Shown here piece by piece: positions 8,567 to 16,549 of a stretch of 64,000 nt of DNA. The stretch is taken from the NCBI RefSeq assembly GCF_019924045.1, contig NZ_JAHXBN010000017.1, positions 186,001 to 250,000 of the forward strand, given 5' to 3'. Below the pieces are notes generated by a model. The model was not told where the DNA came from and made no database searches. It saw nothing but the letters and a program-made list of their open reading frames with translations. Source of the DNA: Dyadobacter fermentans. Lineage in GTDB: Bacteria; Bacteroidota; Bacteroidia; Cytophagales; Spirosomataceae. Every line of letters starts with the position of its first letter. Within the stretch, counting starts at the first letter, position 1. The position numbers were made by a program, and so were the translations under genes.

Positions 8567-9352
8567 ATGTCCTACTTACACCACCAGTTGGACCTTTTTT
8601 TCACGGCATTGCAATTCTACACCCGGCTGCCGGCACCGAGGTGGCTGGTATACCGGCCCGAAAACCTCAGTCTGGCTACGGCGTACCTGCCATTTGTAGG
8701 TTGGATCGTGGGTTTTACGGCCGGAGCCGTTTGGTGGGCGGCGGATTATCTCACAAACTCTTCGATAGCTGTTCTATGCTCCATGGTCATTTCCATTCTC
8801 CTGACCGGTGCATTTCACGAAGATGGTTTTGCGGACGTATGTGACGGTTTTGGGGGCGGATGGACGCGTGAAAAGATCCTCGAAATCATGAAAGATAGCC
8901 GCGTGGGGACTTATGCCTCCGTGGGCCTGATACTGATTCTCGCATTAAAATTCGCATTGCTGCAATCCATTGCCGGTCGGGAAAGCAGTATGATTGGCAT
9001 GCTCGTTGGTGGGCACGCATTGAGCAGGCTAATGCCTGTATTTGTCATTTATATGCTCCCTTACGCACGTGATACCAATAGTAAAGCAAAGCCGGTTGCA
9101 GAGAAGCCGCCTTTTTGGGTGCTTGTCTCAGCTATTGCCTTCGGGATTTTGCCCTTGTTTGGCATGGTGGTATATCTGAGGCAGCTTCAACTTTTGGCGG
9201 GAATCCTGGTTTTGGGGCTGGTCACGATCCTGCTGTCGCGTTATTTCAAAAAATGGATCGGCGGTTATACCGGCGACTGCCTGGGCGCCATTCAACAGGT
9301 TTGTGAAGTAGCATTCTACTTTTTTGTCGTTGTGCTATGGAAGTTTATCTGA
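8567..9352 (+). CDS. cobS: Adenosylcobinamide-GDP ribazoletransferase CobS
   Basis: Membrane enzyme joining adenosylcobinamide-GDP and alpha-ribazole (phosphate) in the last assembly step. The signature HEDGFADVCDGFGGG near residue 85, with its acidic residues, is the most conserved part of the family, and the LQFYTRLPAP motif lies near the N-terminus. Multiple hydrophobic segments alternate through the 261 residues. The last 16 bases overlap the start of the phosphatase gene, indicating co-translation. Confidence 0.93.
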   Translation: MSYLHHQLDLFFTALQFYTRLPAPRWLVYRPENLSLATAYLPFVGWIVGFTAGAVWWAADYLTNSSIAVLCSMVISILLTGAFHEDGFADVCDGFGGGWTREKILEIMKDSRVGTYASVGLILILALKFALLQSIAGRESSMIGMLVGGHALSRLMPVFVIYMLPYARDTNSKAKPVAEKPPFWVLVSAIAFGILPLFGMVVYLRQLQLLAGILVLGLVTILLSRYFKKWIGGYTGDCLGAIQQVCEVAFYFFVVVLWKFI

Positions 9353-9864
9353 TCCGTCACACGACGCCGATTTTCGAGCCAGGGCTGATTTACGGGCGGA
9401 AAGAGCTTTTGCTGCACGCCGATTTTGAATCCGAACTGGCAGCCGTGCGCTCGGAGCTCGATACGGATTTTGAAATAACCTATTCCAGCCCGGCATTTCG
9501 ATGCACCGAGCTTGCCCGGGCACTTTCACCTACATTTTCGACCGATTTTCGTTTACAGGAGTTGGATTTCGGCGAATGGGAAGGCAAAACCTGGGATACC
9601 GTCGATCAGCCGGCATTGCAGGCCTGGATGGATGACTACGTGAACGTATGCACGCCCGGAGGCGAGAGTATGATGCAGATGTACGCACGTGTGAACGAGT
9701 TCTGGTCAGAATTACGGCAATCTCCATACGGGAAAGTTGCCGTTGTGACGCACGCAGGTGTGATCCGTTTGATCCTCTCAATCGTTAACGAAATAGCACT
9801 GACCAGCATTTTTGATATCAAAGTAGGCTACGGAGAAGTGATCCGGGTTCGCATTAGTAAGTAG
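9337..9864 (+). CDS. cobC: Alpha-ribazole phosphatase CobC (histidine phosphatase)
   Basis: Histidine phosphatase superfamily member of 175 residues, last gene of the cobalamin run. The phosphohistidine motif LIRHTTP lies at residues 5-11, the conserved acid is in LDFGEWEGKTW, and the second catalytic histidine is in VTHAGVIR near residue 139. In this context it should dephosphorylate alpha-ribazole 5'-phosphate or adenosylcobalamin 5'-phosphate. The start overlaps the end of cobS by 16 bases. A general phosphoglycerate-mutase-like activity is the alternative, but the context makes that unlikely. Confidence 0.88.
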   Translation: MEVYLIRHTTPIFEPGLIYGRKELLLHADFESELAAVRSELDTDFEITYSSPAFRCTELARALSPTFSTDFRLQELDFGEWEGKTWDTVDQPALQAWMDDYVNVCTPGGESMMQMYARVNEFWSELRQSPYGKVAVVTHAGVIRLILSIVNEIALTSIFDIKVGYGEVIRVRISK

Positions 9865-9910
9865 CAATTCGTAATTTGGGGATAGAAATCAATTCCAAAA
9901 TTCCGCCATC

Positions 9911-10474
9911 ATGAACCAGGAATATATCGATAGCGTAAGAAAGCAGTTTGAATACTACAAAATGCTGGGTGAAAAGACCATCGCCCAGCTCAGCGACGAG
10001 CAGCTTTTCTGGAAGTATAATGAGGAAAGTAATAGCATTGCCAGCATTGTGAAACATTTATGGGGCAATATGCTTTCCCGCTGGACCGATTTCCTGACAA
10101 CGGATGGAGAAAAGGAATCGCGCAACCGCGATGCTGAATTCGACAACGACATCAACGGCCGTGAAGATCTGCTTGCGAAGTGGAGTGAGGGCTGGAATTG
10201 CCTTTTCAATGCGCTCGATTCGCTGAATGGATCGAATTGGGATACCGTTGTGTACATTCGGAATCAGGGACATTCGGTGATGGAAGCCATTAACCGGCAG
10301 CTGGCGCATTATCCCTATCATGTTGGGCAGATCGTGTTTATCGGGAAAATGGCGCTGGACGAAAAATGGTCGTCGCTTTCGATCCCGCGCGGCAAATCGC
10401 AGAATTATAACAGTGAGAAATTCGCGCAGCCCAAAGCCAGGACGCATTTTACCGACGAGTATCTCAAAAAGTAG
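9911..10474 (+). CDS. DinB-like protein (DUF1572)
   Basis: Four-helix-bundle protein of the DinB/YfiT superfamily, 187 residues. Metal-ligand-like histidines appear in IASIVKHLWGN near residue 48 and in RQLAHYPYHVGQ near residue 137, which fits the three-histidine site of the superfamily. Members include thiol-dependent transferases and stress proteins; the substrate is not known here. The gene lies 46 bases after cobC and may be read through from the cobalamin transcript. It converges on the truncated anti-sigma gene 12 bases downstream. Confidence 0.78.
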   Translation: MNQEYIDSVRKQFEYYKMLGEKTIAQLSDEQLFWKYNEESNSIASIVKHLWGNMLSRWTDFLTTDGEKESRNRDAEFDNDINGREDLLAKWSEGWNCLFNALDSLNGSNWDTVVYIRNQGHSVMEAINRQLAHYPYHVGQIVFIGKMALDEKWSSLSIPRGKSQNYNSEKFAQPKARTHFTDEYLKK

Positions 10475-10486
10475 GGACGGGTTGGC

Positions 10487-10831
10487 TCACGCCATGAACC
10501 AGTAAACTGCCAGTGCAGCCAGCAGCAGAAATGCAGCCGCAATAATCTGAACAAAACCGGTTTTACGGTAGAAAGGGAGCGGCTGTTCGTCCCGGGTTTC
10601 TTCTGCGACCATACTTTGCCGCAAACGTCCCAAAAGCCGGCTGGATACCGCCGGTTCGATCTCCTCGCTTTTTGTAAAGATTTTACCAGCCTCTGAAGTC
10701 ATTACTTCATCGAAAACCCACTTGCCCGCCGGCGTTTGCAGGTGGCGTAGCAGTTCGTCCTGTTCGTGACCGTCGCACTGGTTCGAGATGTATTTGTAAA
10801 CGAGGTTCCTGATATGAATTTCCTTATCCAT
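10487..10831 (-). CDS. Truncated FecR-like anti-sigma factor
   Basis: 114 residues that look like only the cytoplasmic N-terminus and membrane helix of a FecR-family anti-sigma factor. The helical N-terminal part (about 1-85) is followed by a basic junction (FYRKTG) and one hydrophobic helix (IIAAAFLLLAALAVYWF) that ends at the stop codon. Full-length FecR proteins carry a periplasmic signalling domain of some 200 further residues after this helix, and that part is absent. The gene sits 23 bases downstream of a sigma factor gene that is itself shortened. The start is the ATG of MDKEIHIRN; a start 27 bases upstream would overlap the sigma stop. Confidence 0.6.
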   Translation of the reverse strand: MDKEIHIRNLVYKYISNQCDGHEQDELLRHLQTPAGKWVFDEVMTSEAGKIFTKSEEIEPAVSSRLLGRLRQSMVAEETRDEQPLPFYRKTGFVQIIAAAFLLLAALAVYWFMA

Positions 10832-10854
10832 TGATCTGGCCCGGTTCGGAATGG

Positions 10855-11157
10855 TCAAAGTTGCAGCACAGCCTGTTCCTTGCCTGCGCGCGTAAGCGTG
10901 TGAAAAATTTGGCTTTTGCAGATTTTAAGCAGGTAGCATTTCAGCGAAGATTCGTTGTTCAATCCGTCACGGTTCTCCCACAATTTCAGGAATACATCGT
11001 GTACAGCTTCTTCGGCATGTTCCGTGGACTTCAAAAACCGTAATGCAAAGCGAAACAAATAAGCGTGGTAGGTTTCATAAACCCTTGTAAACGAGGGTAT
11101 GTCGCCATTGCGAATGCTTGCTGCAAGGATATGATCCTGCATGATCGGTTCTTTCAT
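10855..11157 (-). CDS. Truncated ECF sigma-70 factor (region 2 only)
   Basis: 100 residues matching the N-terminal half of an extracytoplasmic-function sigma factor. Region 2 is visible (FTRVYETYHAYLFRFALRFL, then HAEEAVHDVFLKLWENR, residues ~20-65), followed by the start of the linker. The frame ends in TGA at 10855-10857, before any region 4 helix-turn-helix. A complete ECF factor of the FecI type is about 180-200 residues. No region 4 remnant was found in other frames before the next gene, so this looks like a deletion rather than a point frameshift. It probably cannot recognise a -35 element on its own. Confidence 0.65.
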   Translation of the reverse strand: MKEPIMQDHILAASIRNGDIPSFTRVYETYHAYLFRFALRFLKSTEHAEEAVHDVFLKLWENRDGLNNESSLKCYLLKICKSQIFHTLTRAGKEQAVLQL

Positions 11158-11402
11158 ATTTCAGGTTTTGCGGGCTACGTTTGAATTTCAGATATAAGCA
11201 AGTTACTAATAATTTCTACTTTTTGTAACCTACAACGCCGTAGAAACGAATCCAATTGTATCGAATCATATATATAACGTTCTGACGGTGGCGCAAATGC
11301 CCCCTAATACTGCCGTTATTACACAGCGCCCAACCTTTTGGTACCTATTAGTTTTGTATCAACCAATCAATCAAACAAAACCTGTATAAATCAAAAGAAA
11401 TC

Positions 11403-11807
11403 ATGGAAGCTACATTTGTTACCCCAGTTGCAAAAGGTCGTATCGACAAGGCCGCACTCACAGGCAAGATTATTAGTGTGTTATGTGTTTTGTTTCTCCT
11501 TTTCGATGCGTTAGGTAAAGTATTTAAAGAATCGCATCATATGGAAGGCTCCGTTGCGCTGGGTTGGCCTGCCGACCAGGTACAGAACATTGGGATTGCG
11601 CTGCTGATCTCCACTATCCTTTATATTATTCCACGCACTTCCATTCTGGGAGCTATCCTGATCACCGGTTACCTCGGCGGAGCAATCGCGGTCATGGTTC
11701 GCGCAGGGCAGCCGTTGTATTTTGCAGCTGTGTTTGGTGTGCTCGTGTGGGCGGGTTTGTACTTGCGCGATGAGCGGGTGCGGGCGTTGATTCCCTTCAA
11801 GAAGTAG
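11403..11807 (+). CDS. DoxX-like integral membrane protein
   Basis: 134 residues with four predicted membrane helices (about 22-42, 62-82, 84-104 and 106-124) and a motif pattern typical of DoxX-like proteins (FDALGKVFK, GWPADQVQNIG). Function in this family is poorly known; some members support quinone- or thiol-linked oxidoreductases. A -7-like box TAGTTTTG lies at 11349-11356. A strong terminator follows 34 bases after the stop, so the gene is probably transcribed alone. Confidence 0.8.
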   Translation: MEATFVTPVAKGRIDKAALTGKIISVLCVLFLLFDALGKVFKESHHMEGSVALGWPADQVQNIGIALLISTILYIIPRTSILGAILITGYLGGAIAVMVRAGQPLYFAAVFGVLVWAGLYLRDERVRALIPFKK

Positions 11808-11841
11808 CAGTCAGATTACACTTCATCGTCAAAATGTATCA

Positions 11842-11879
11842 GGCCGGAAGCATTTATGGTTTCCGGCCGTTTTGTTGTT
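11842..11879 (+). terminator. Intrinsic terminator after the DoxX-like gene
   Basis: A perfect 8-bp stem GGCCGGAA/TTCCGGCC (11842-11849 with 11861-11868) encloses an 11-base loop and is followed by a T-rich run (GTTTTGTTGTT). It lies 34 bases after the stop codon. Confidence 0.8.
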
Positions 11880-12102
11880 GCATGCCTATGGCATTTCGGC
11901 GACATGTATTTGCATTTTGTTTTCTACCAATGTTACATCGCTAACGCGATTTGGCGGTCAGATCCGGTCATTGTACTGGTTATCCGGCGGATAGTTGCAT
12001 GGTTGGGTGGATGCCGGGAGCCGCCAGTGCCGTTAGGCACGCAATATTGGTAGCAAACATATTTGGCACACGATTTCAAAATGCCGTAGGCATGTAACAA
12101 CA
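11873..12102. repeat. Large imperfect inverted repeat between convergent genes
   Basis: Outer arms of 22 bases (11873-11894 and 12081-12102) are inverted copies with two mismatches and carry the core ATGCCTAyGGCAT. A second pair of inner arms (CTACCAATGTTAC... at 11924-11957, and the complement ending GCAATATTGGTAG at 12021-12053) also pairs imperfectly. The whole 230-bp block could fold into one long interrupted hairpin. It fills almost all the space between the DoxX-like gene and the convergent phospholipase gene. It resembles a dispersed non-coding or MITE-like repeat unit; only one copy was noticed in this window. Confidence 0.7.
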
Positions 12103-12114
12103 AATCCAAATACA

Positions 12115-14622
12115 CTATACAACGCCACCCATTAATGGATCGGTTTTCGTGACGGCACCGGTTTCAACGTGTCCTGCGAAACGCTCTTCGTAACCGTCAT
12201 ACCCTTGCATTTTTACGCTGAAATCGTACCAATGGAACGACTTACCGAGTTCCAGCACCAGCGACGCTTTACCACCCACAGCGAATGTCTTGTTCTTGAC
12301 ACCGGTTTTGTAGCTATTATCTGCAATACTCACGGCGTGTGGCTTCGAATCGAGGTTCTCGATGGTTACTACTACATTACCGGTAGGTTTCGAGGCCTTA
12401 ACCTCATATTCGCAGCCTACTTTCAATTTTGGATTAGCCGTATTGCCCACGAATTCGCGGTAGAAGCCATTTGGGCCATAGACGCGCAGGTGGTAGGCAT
12501 TGTTTTCAAAATCGGCGAGCTGCCAATCGTCGGTTAATTTGTCGCCTGCTGCGATGCTGTAATCCCAGGAGCGGAGCGTTTCATTGCGGTAAGGTTTCAT
12601 GGCATACACGCGGTAAGGAATACCACTGGCTTTGCTTCCGAAAAGCTGATTGCCAGCCTGGAACGACAGTTGAAGTGCTTCTCCGGCTTTGCTAAGCTGC
12701 GCATTCACAAACGGTTCATAAGGCAATGCACAGGCCGGCCGCACGCCTTTTTCCTGAACGGGGAATAATGCCGATTTCCGCGTATCCTTATTAAGTTCAG
12801 CCAGTTCCGTTGCGCCAAGCTTTTTGAAATTTTCGGGTGCCTCTTTGAACTGCGCCTGGTGAATGCTTTCGATGAACTGCTTTTGTTCGAGAAAAGCCGG
12901 TTTTTCGATCTTCTCGCCATTGTAAGGCCTGAATACCGACGTCAGGTCGCCGCAGATAGTCCGGCGCCATTTGGTGATATTCTCTTCATGTACTTTCTTA
13001 TTAAACTTCTTTTCCAGAAAGTTTTCCAGGAATTGAAGCGAAGAGGTATGATCAAATACTTCGGAATTGACATAACCGCCTCTTGACCACGGCGACGCGA
13101 CGATCATCGGTACGCGGTAACCGAGTCCGATAGAGCCTTCGCGAATGTTGGCCGGGTTGGCCGACGGGTTGGTTTGCTGGTCGGCTAATGCAAAATCCAT
13201 CTTCGGATCGATGCCCGCGGATACTTTGCCGGTGCCTTCTTTATAGGGATTAGGGACCGTAAATGGTGGTAAATGGTCGAAATAGCCGTCGTTTTCATCA
13301 TAAGTCACAATGAAAATGGTCTTTTTCCAAACCTCGGGGTTTTGCAGCAAAATCTCCATGGCTTCGCTCACATACCATGGGCCAAACCACGGCTCGCCGG
13401 GGTGATCGGAGAAATGCGCAGGCGGCATCAGCCAGGAAACCGTCGGTAAGGTACCCTTCTTCACATCCTCCCTAAACTGGTGGAACACATCGCCTTTCGG
13501 TACGTTCAATGTCCTTTCGGTTCCATTGTCGGAGTACTGCATCGAGGCCAGTTCATGGAAATGGGGGTCTTTGATGTTGGTACTGAATGCCTTGTCGTTC
13601 AGTCTCTTGTCTTTATCTGACAGGCTGGCATAGGTGTCTTTGTTGAACTTTGTTTGAGCCGTCTCGATGTTCTTCAACAGCCTTTTAGCTGCGGCAAGCC
13701 GCGTCGCCGCGCGGGAATCTGTGGCCGCTTCCTTGTCAAGGTCGGCAATGGTTTGAATTACTGTCTGCCGTTTGCTTTCAAGGTTAGCAATCCCGCCTTC
13801 ATGGAACCGAACATTGTAAGCTTTGAAATACTCCAGCACATTGGTACCGAAGTTGCTGAGCCACGCGCTTTCCTCTCCTTTGAGGCCGTAGCCCATAGTC
13901 AGCTCATTTTGGTAGACTTTCCAGTTGATACCATGCTCTTCCAGACGCTCGGGATAGGTTTTCCATTCGAGCTCGGGGTATTCGTAATTGCTGATATTCC
14001 ACAAATGCGCGAGGCCGGCTGGCTCGTTTTTTTCGCGCACGGTGCCCGTCATCCAGTAGTAGCGGTTTGGGTGCGTACCGGTGATGCTCGAACAGAAGTT
14101 GTGGTCGCAAACGGTGAACGCGTCGGCGAGGGAGTAGTAGAACGGGAAATCCGAGCGGTCGCAATAGCCCATGGTGAGCGGGATATGCGCATATTGCTTG
14201 TTCCGCGGGGCTTTTACGTCGAGCCAGCGGTCATATTTACCATTATTCATGGCGTCGGTCTGGTCGGTCCAGCCGTGGGGGATCGAGCCCATCCAGGCCA
14301 CTTTGGTATCTTTTACATTGAGGCGGAAAGGCCCGTAGGTTTCGCCCGCCTTGTTGGTTTGGAACCACACTTTGTTTTTATCGGCGAGGTCAATCGCCCG
14401 CGGGTCGTTGAAGCCCCGCACGCCCTGCAACATGCCGAGCTGGTGATCGAACGAGCGGTTCTCCTGCATCAGGAACACGATGTGTTCGGCATCATAAAAT
14501 GTGCTGCCCGGTGCGGGGTCGATCGCCAGGGCTTTTTGTATCACAGGCGGGAGTGTGTTCGCCATCGCGCCAGTGCCTGCGAGCAGGGCCGCTTTTTTTA
14601 GAAAATCTCTTCTCGAATCCAT
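12115..14622 (-). CDS. Phosphocholine-type phospholipase C (Tat-exported)
   Basis: 835-residue protein of the acid-phosphatase-like phospholipase C family. The N-terminus has a twin-arginine signal (RRDFLK at residues 4-9, then a hydrophobic AALLAGTGAMA stretch). The family motif HIVFLMQENRSFDH lies near residue 48, with TYDENDGYFDH near residue 440 and catalytic-site segments in between. Two C-terminal beta domains of the DUF756 type follow after about residue 620 (YRVYAMKPYR, LRVYGPNGFYREF). Such enzymes cleave phosphatidylcholine or sphingomyelin outside the cytoplasm. The gene is divergent from the HEAT-repeat gene, with 124 bases between them, and ends 12 bases after the large inverted repeat. 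Confidence 0.9.
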   Translation of the reverse strand: MDSRRDFLKKAALLAGTGAMANTLPPVIQKALAIDPAPGSTFYDAEHIVFLMQENRSFDHQLGMLQGVRGFNDPRAIDLADKNKVWFQTNKAGETYGPFRLNVKDTKVAWMGSIPHGWTDQTDAMNNGKYDRWLDVKAPRNKQYAHIPLTMGYCDRSDFPFYYSLADAFTVCDHNFCSSITGTHPNRYYWMTGTVREKNEPAGLAHLWNISNYEYPELEWKTYPERLEEHGINWKVYQNELTMGYGLKGEESAWLSNFGTNVLEYFKAYNVRFHEGGIANLESKRQTVIQTIADLDKEAATDSRAATRLAAAKRLLKNIETAQTKFNKDTYASLSDKDKRLNDKAFSTNIKDPHFHELASMQYSDNGTERTLNVPKGDVFHQFREDVKKGTLPTVSWLMPPAHFSDHPGEPWFGPWYVSEAMEILLQNPEVWKKTIFIVTYDENDGYFDHLPPFTVPNPYKEGTGKVSAGIDPKMDFALADQQTNPSANPANIREGSIGLGYRVPMIVASPWSRGGYVNSEVFDHTSSLQFLENFLEKKFNKKVHEENITKWRRTICGDLTSVFRPYNGEKIEKPAFLEQKQFIESIHQAQFKEAPENFKKLGATELAELNKDTRKSALFPVQEKGVRPACALPYEPFVNAQLSKAGEALQLSFQAGNQLFGSKASGIPYRVYAMKPYRNETLRSWDYSIAAGDKLTDDWQLADFENNAYHLRVYGPNGFYREFVGNTANPKLKVGCEYEVKASKPTGNVVVTIENLDSKPHAVSIADNSYKTGVKNKTFAVGGKASLVLELGKSFHWYDFSVKMQGYDGYEERFAGHVETGAVTKTDPLMGGVV

Positions 14623-14746
14623 TAATATCGGTGAGTTTAGGACGTCAAAATTATTCCCGGTATCGTTACCGGTTGTTAACCGAGGATTATGATTTGATCA
14701 TTTTTATATCGCTATATTTGAGAAAAGCACTTTCAAGCACATATCT

Positions 14747-15508
14747 ATGGCAGCCATCGAACTAATTAAGGAAAAACCACCGCTTCCGACGGCGCTGGAA
14801 TTCATGGAACACATCGAAAAGTACCGCTCACCGGTCGAGGCGATGAAGCTGATGCGCTATTTCAAAACCGGGGAGGGGCAATATGGCGAGGGGGACGTGT
14901 TCATGGGCGTGCGCATGGGGCAGATTTTCGAAATGGCGAAGGCGTACATCCATATGCCGCTGGAAGAAATCGAGCTGTTGCTGCAAAGCCCGATCCACGA
15001 AATCCGCACCGGCGCACTGAGCATTATCGACAAGCAGGCCAGAAGCAAAAAGACCACGCTGGATCAGCGGAAGTTGCTATTTGAACTGTATTTGCGTAAC
15101 ACGCACAGGATCAATAACTGGGACCTTGTGGATATCTGTGCCCCGCATGTGGTAGGAGGGTATTTGTATGTTTCCGGTGAGCCGAGAGATGTGCTTTACA
15201 AACTGGCTGTTTCCGAAAACATCTGGGAGCGTCGTACAGCTATTGTCGCCACGGGGCATTTCATCCGAAAAGGGGATATTGAAGATACTTTCCGGATCGC
15301 GGAGCTGCTTTTGAACGACCGGGAAGACCTGATTCACAAGGCCACCGGATGGATGCTCAGGAGTGCGGGGCAGGTAAACCGGCCTCAATTGCAGAAATTT
15401 CTCGATAAATATGCCGCTACCATGCCCAGGACCCTGCTGCGCTACTCGATCGAACATTTCGACAAGCCTTTGCGCAGTCACTATATGGGTTTGAAAAGGG
15501 CAGGGTAG
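14747..15508 (+). CDS. AlkD-like HEAT-repeat protein (DNA alkylation repair family)
   Basis: 253 residues of paired helices typical of the AlkC/AlkD superfamily, which removes alkylated bases without flipping them. Family-like segments are RMGQIFEMAK near residue 66, EIRTGALSIID near residue 89, NTHRINNWDLVD near residue 122 and WERRTAIVATGHFIRKG near residue 157. The aromatic/aspartate surface residues of AlkD are only partly visible, so glycosylase activity is an inference. An internal ATG 57 bases downstream could also serve as the start. Confidence 0.78.
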   Translation: MAAIELIKEKPPLPTALEFMEHIEKYRSPVEAMKLMRYFKTGEGQYGEGDVFMGVRMGQIFEMAKAYIHMPLEEIELLLQSPIHEIRTGALSIIDKQARSKKTTLDQRKLLFELYLRNTHRINNWDLVDICAPHVVGGYLYVSGEPRDVLYKLAVSENIWERRTAIVATGHFIRKGDIEDTFRIAELLLNDREDLIHKATGWMLRSAGQVNRPQLQKFLDKYAATMPRTLLRYSIEHFDKPLRSHYMGLKRAG

Positions 15509-15537
15509 CGGCTTTTGAATGGTTGCCTCCCGGCGGG

Positions 15538-16506
15538 TTATTTCGCTGGTGTGATCACGATGTTGCGGTATTCAACCGGACCATGGTCGCCCTGGATGTA
15601 GAGGGGGCCTGCTTCGCCTTCGTTGCTGTCCAATGCACCGCCGGTAATGCCGGGGATTTCCTGGTTGCTGATCACCGTCTTGCCATTTGCCACTAGCGTG
15701 AGCATGCGGCCCACCAATGTGATATCGAATGTGTTCCATTCGCCGGCTTCTTTGGCTACCATCTCGCTTGGCGTAATGAAACCGTAGATTGCGCCCATCT
15801 GGTCGAGGGCCGGCTCCATGCCTTTGCCGTCGGTGATTTGTACTTCGTAACGACCGCGCAGGTACACGCCGCTGTTGCTGCCTTTCGGAATGCGGAACTC
15901 GATGTGCAGTTTGAAATCATTGAATTTCTGGTCGGTCACCAGGTTTGCACCCGATTTAGGGCTGCGGAGAATGCCGTTTTCAGCAATCCACTGGTTTTCG
16001 CCCGTCGCATGCCATCCCTTGATTTCGTTGCCTCCCGTTAGTTTGATCGGTGCTCCCCAGGCGGGTGTGGCTTTTCCGCGCAAAGATGGGGCGCGCACGC
16101 CTTTGTAGCTGTAAGTCTTTCCATCGGGGGTGGTCAATGATCCTGTGATCGCATCGCCCGAAACGGTACCTTCCACTTTCAGGTCGCTTTCACCGCGTTC
16201 CCATTGCGGCGGGATCGCGAAATCGAATTTGCCTTCCTTGAAATGGACCACCGAAATAGGTCGTGCGCTGCCGGAGAAACCGGTAAACTGACCCACGAGC
16301 GTTTTGGTGCCCGAATGGCGCACTTCCAGCCACGACGGTAATACTTTGCCGTTCGCATCTACGGAAATGTCCCAGCGGCCTTCGATCGGCGAGGCAAGCG
16401 GGGCATTATCAGCTTTGGTCGAAAAGGTTGCCATCAGCAGGGCGCCTGCCGAAAGCATCAAGTTCCGGGAAGTCCGGTACAGGTTGGTTTGGAATACTTT
16501 CTTCAT
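15538..16506 (-). CDS. DUF1080 (3-keto-disaccharide hydrolase-type) secreted protein
   Basis: 322 residues with an N-terminal signal sequence (LMLSAGALLMATFSTKA), so exported. A first ~110-residue beta domain precedes a DUF1080 domain (about 145-320) of concanavalin-like fold, seen in IKGWHATGENQW, FKLHIEFRIPKGSNSGVYL, GEWNTFDITLVG and GPVEYRNIVI. This family is common in Bacteroidota and Planctomycetes and includes 3-keto-glycoside hydrolases acting on plant-derived sugars. A second, frameshifted DUF1080 gene lies near 38 kb. It stands between the AlkD-like gene and the Fic gene with no clear operon partner. Confidence 0.85.
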   Translation of the reverse strand: MKKVFQTNLYRTSRNLMLSAGALLMATFSTKADNAPLASPIEGRWDISVDANGKVLPSWLEVRHSGTKTLVGQFTGFSGSARPISVVHFKEGKFDFAIPPQWERGESDLKVEGTVSGDAITGSLTTPDGKTYSYKGVRAPSLRGKATPAWGAPIKLTGGNEIKGWHATGENQWIAENGILRSPKSGANLVTDQKFNDFKLHIEFRIPKGSNSGVYLRGRYEVQITDGKGMEPALDQMGAIYGFITPSEMVAKEAGEWNTFDITLVGRMLTLVANGKTVISNQEIPGITGGALDSNEGEAGPLYIQGDHGPVEYRNIVITPAK

Positions 16507-16549
16507 AAATTTTTTAGGTATTAAAGGGTGGGAAAGTTAGAGATAAAAA

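Noticed and set aside
13654..14601. Long + strand reading frame opposite the phospholipase gene
   Set aside because: Antisense to a well-supported gene with intact motifs; its protein lacks any recognisable feature.
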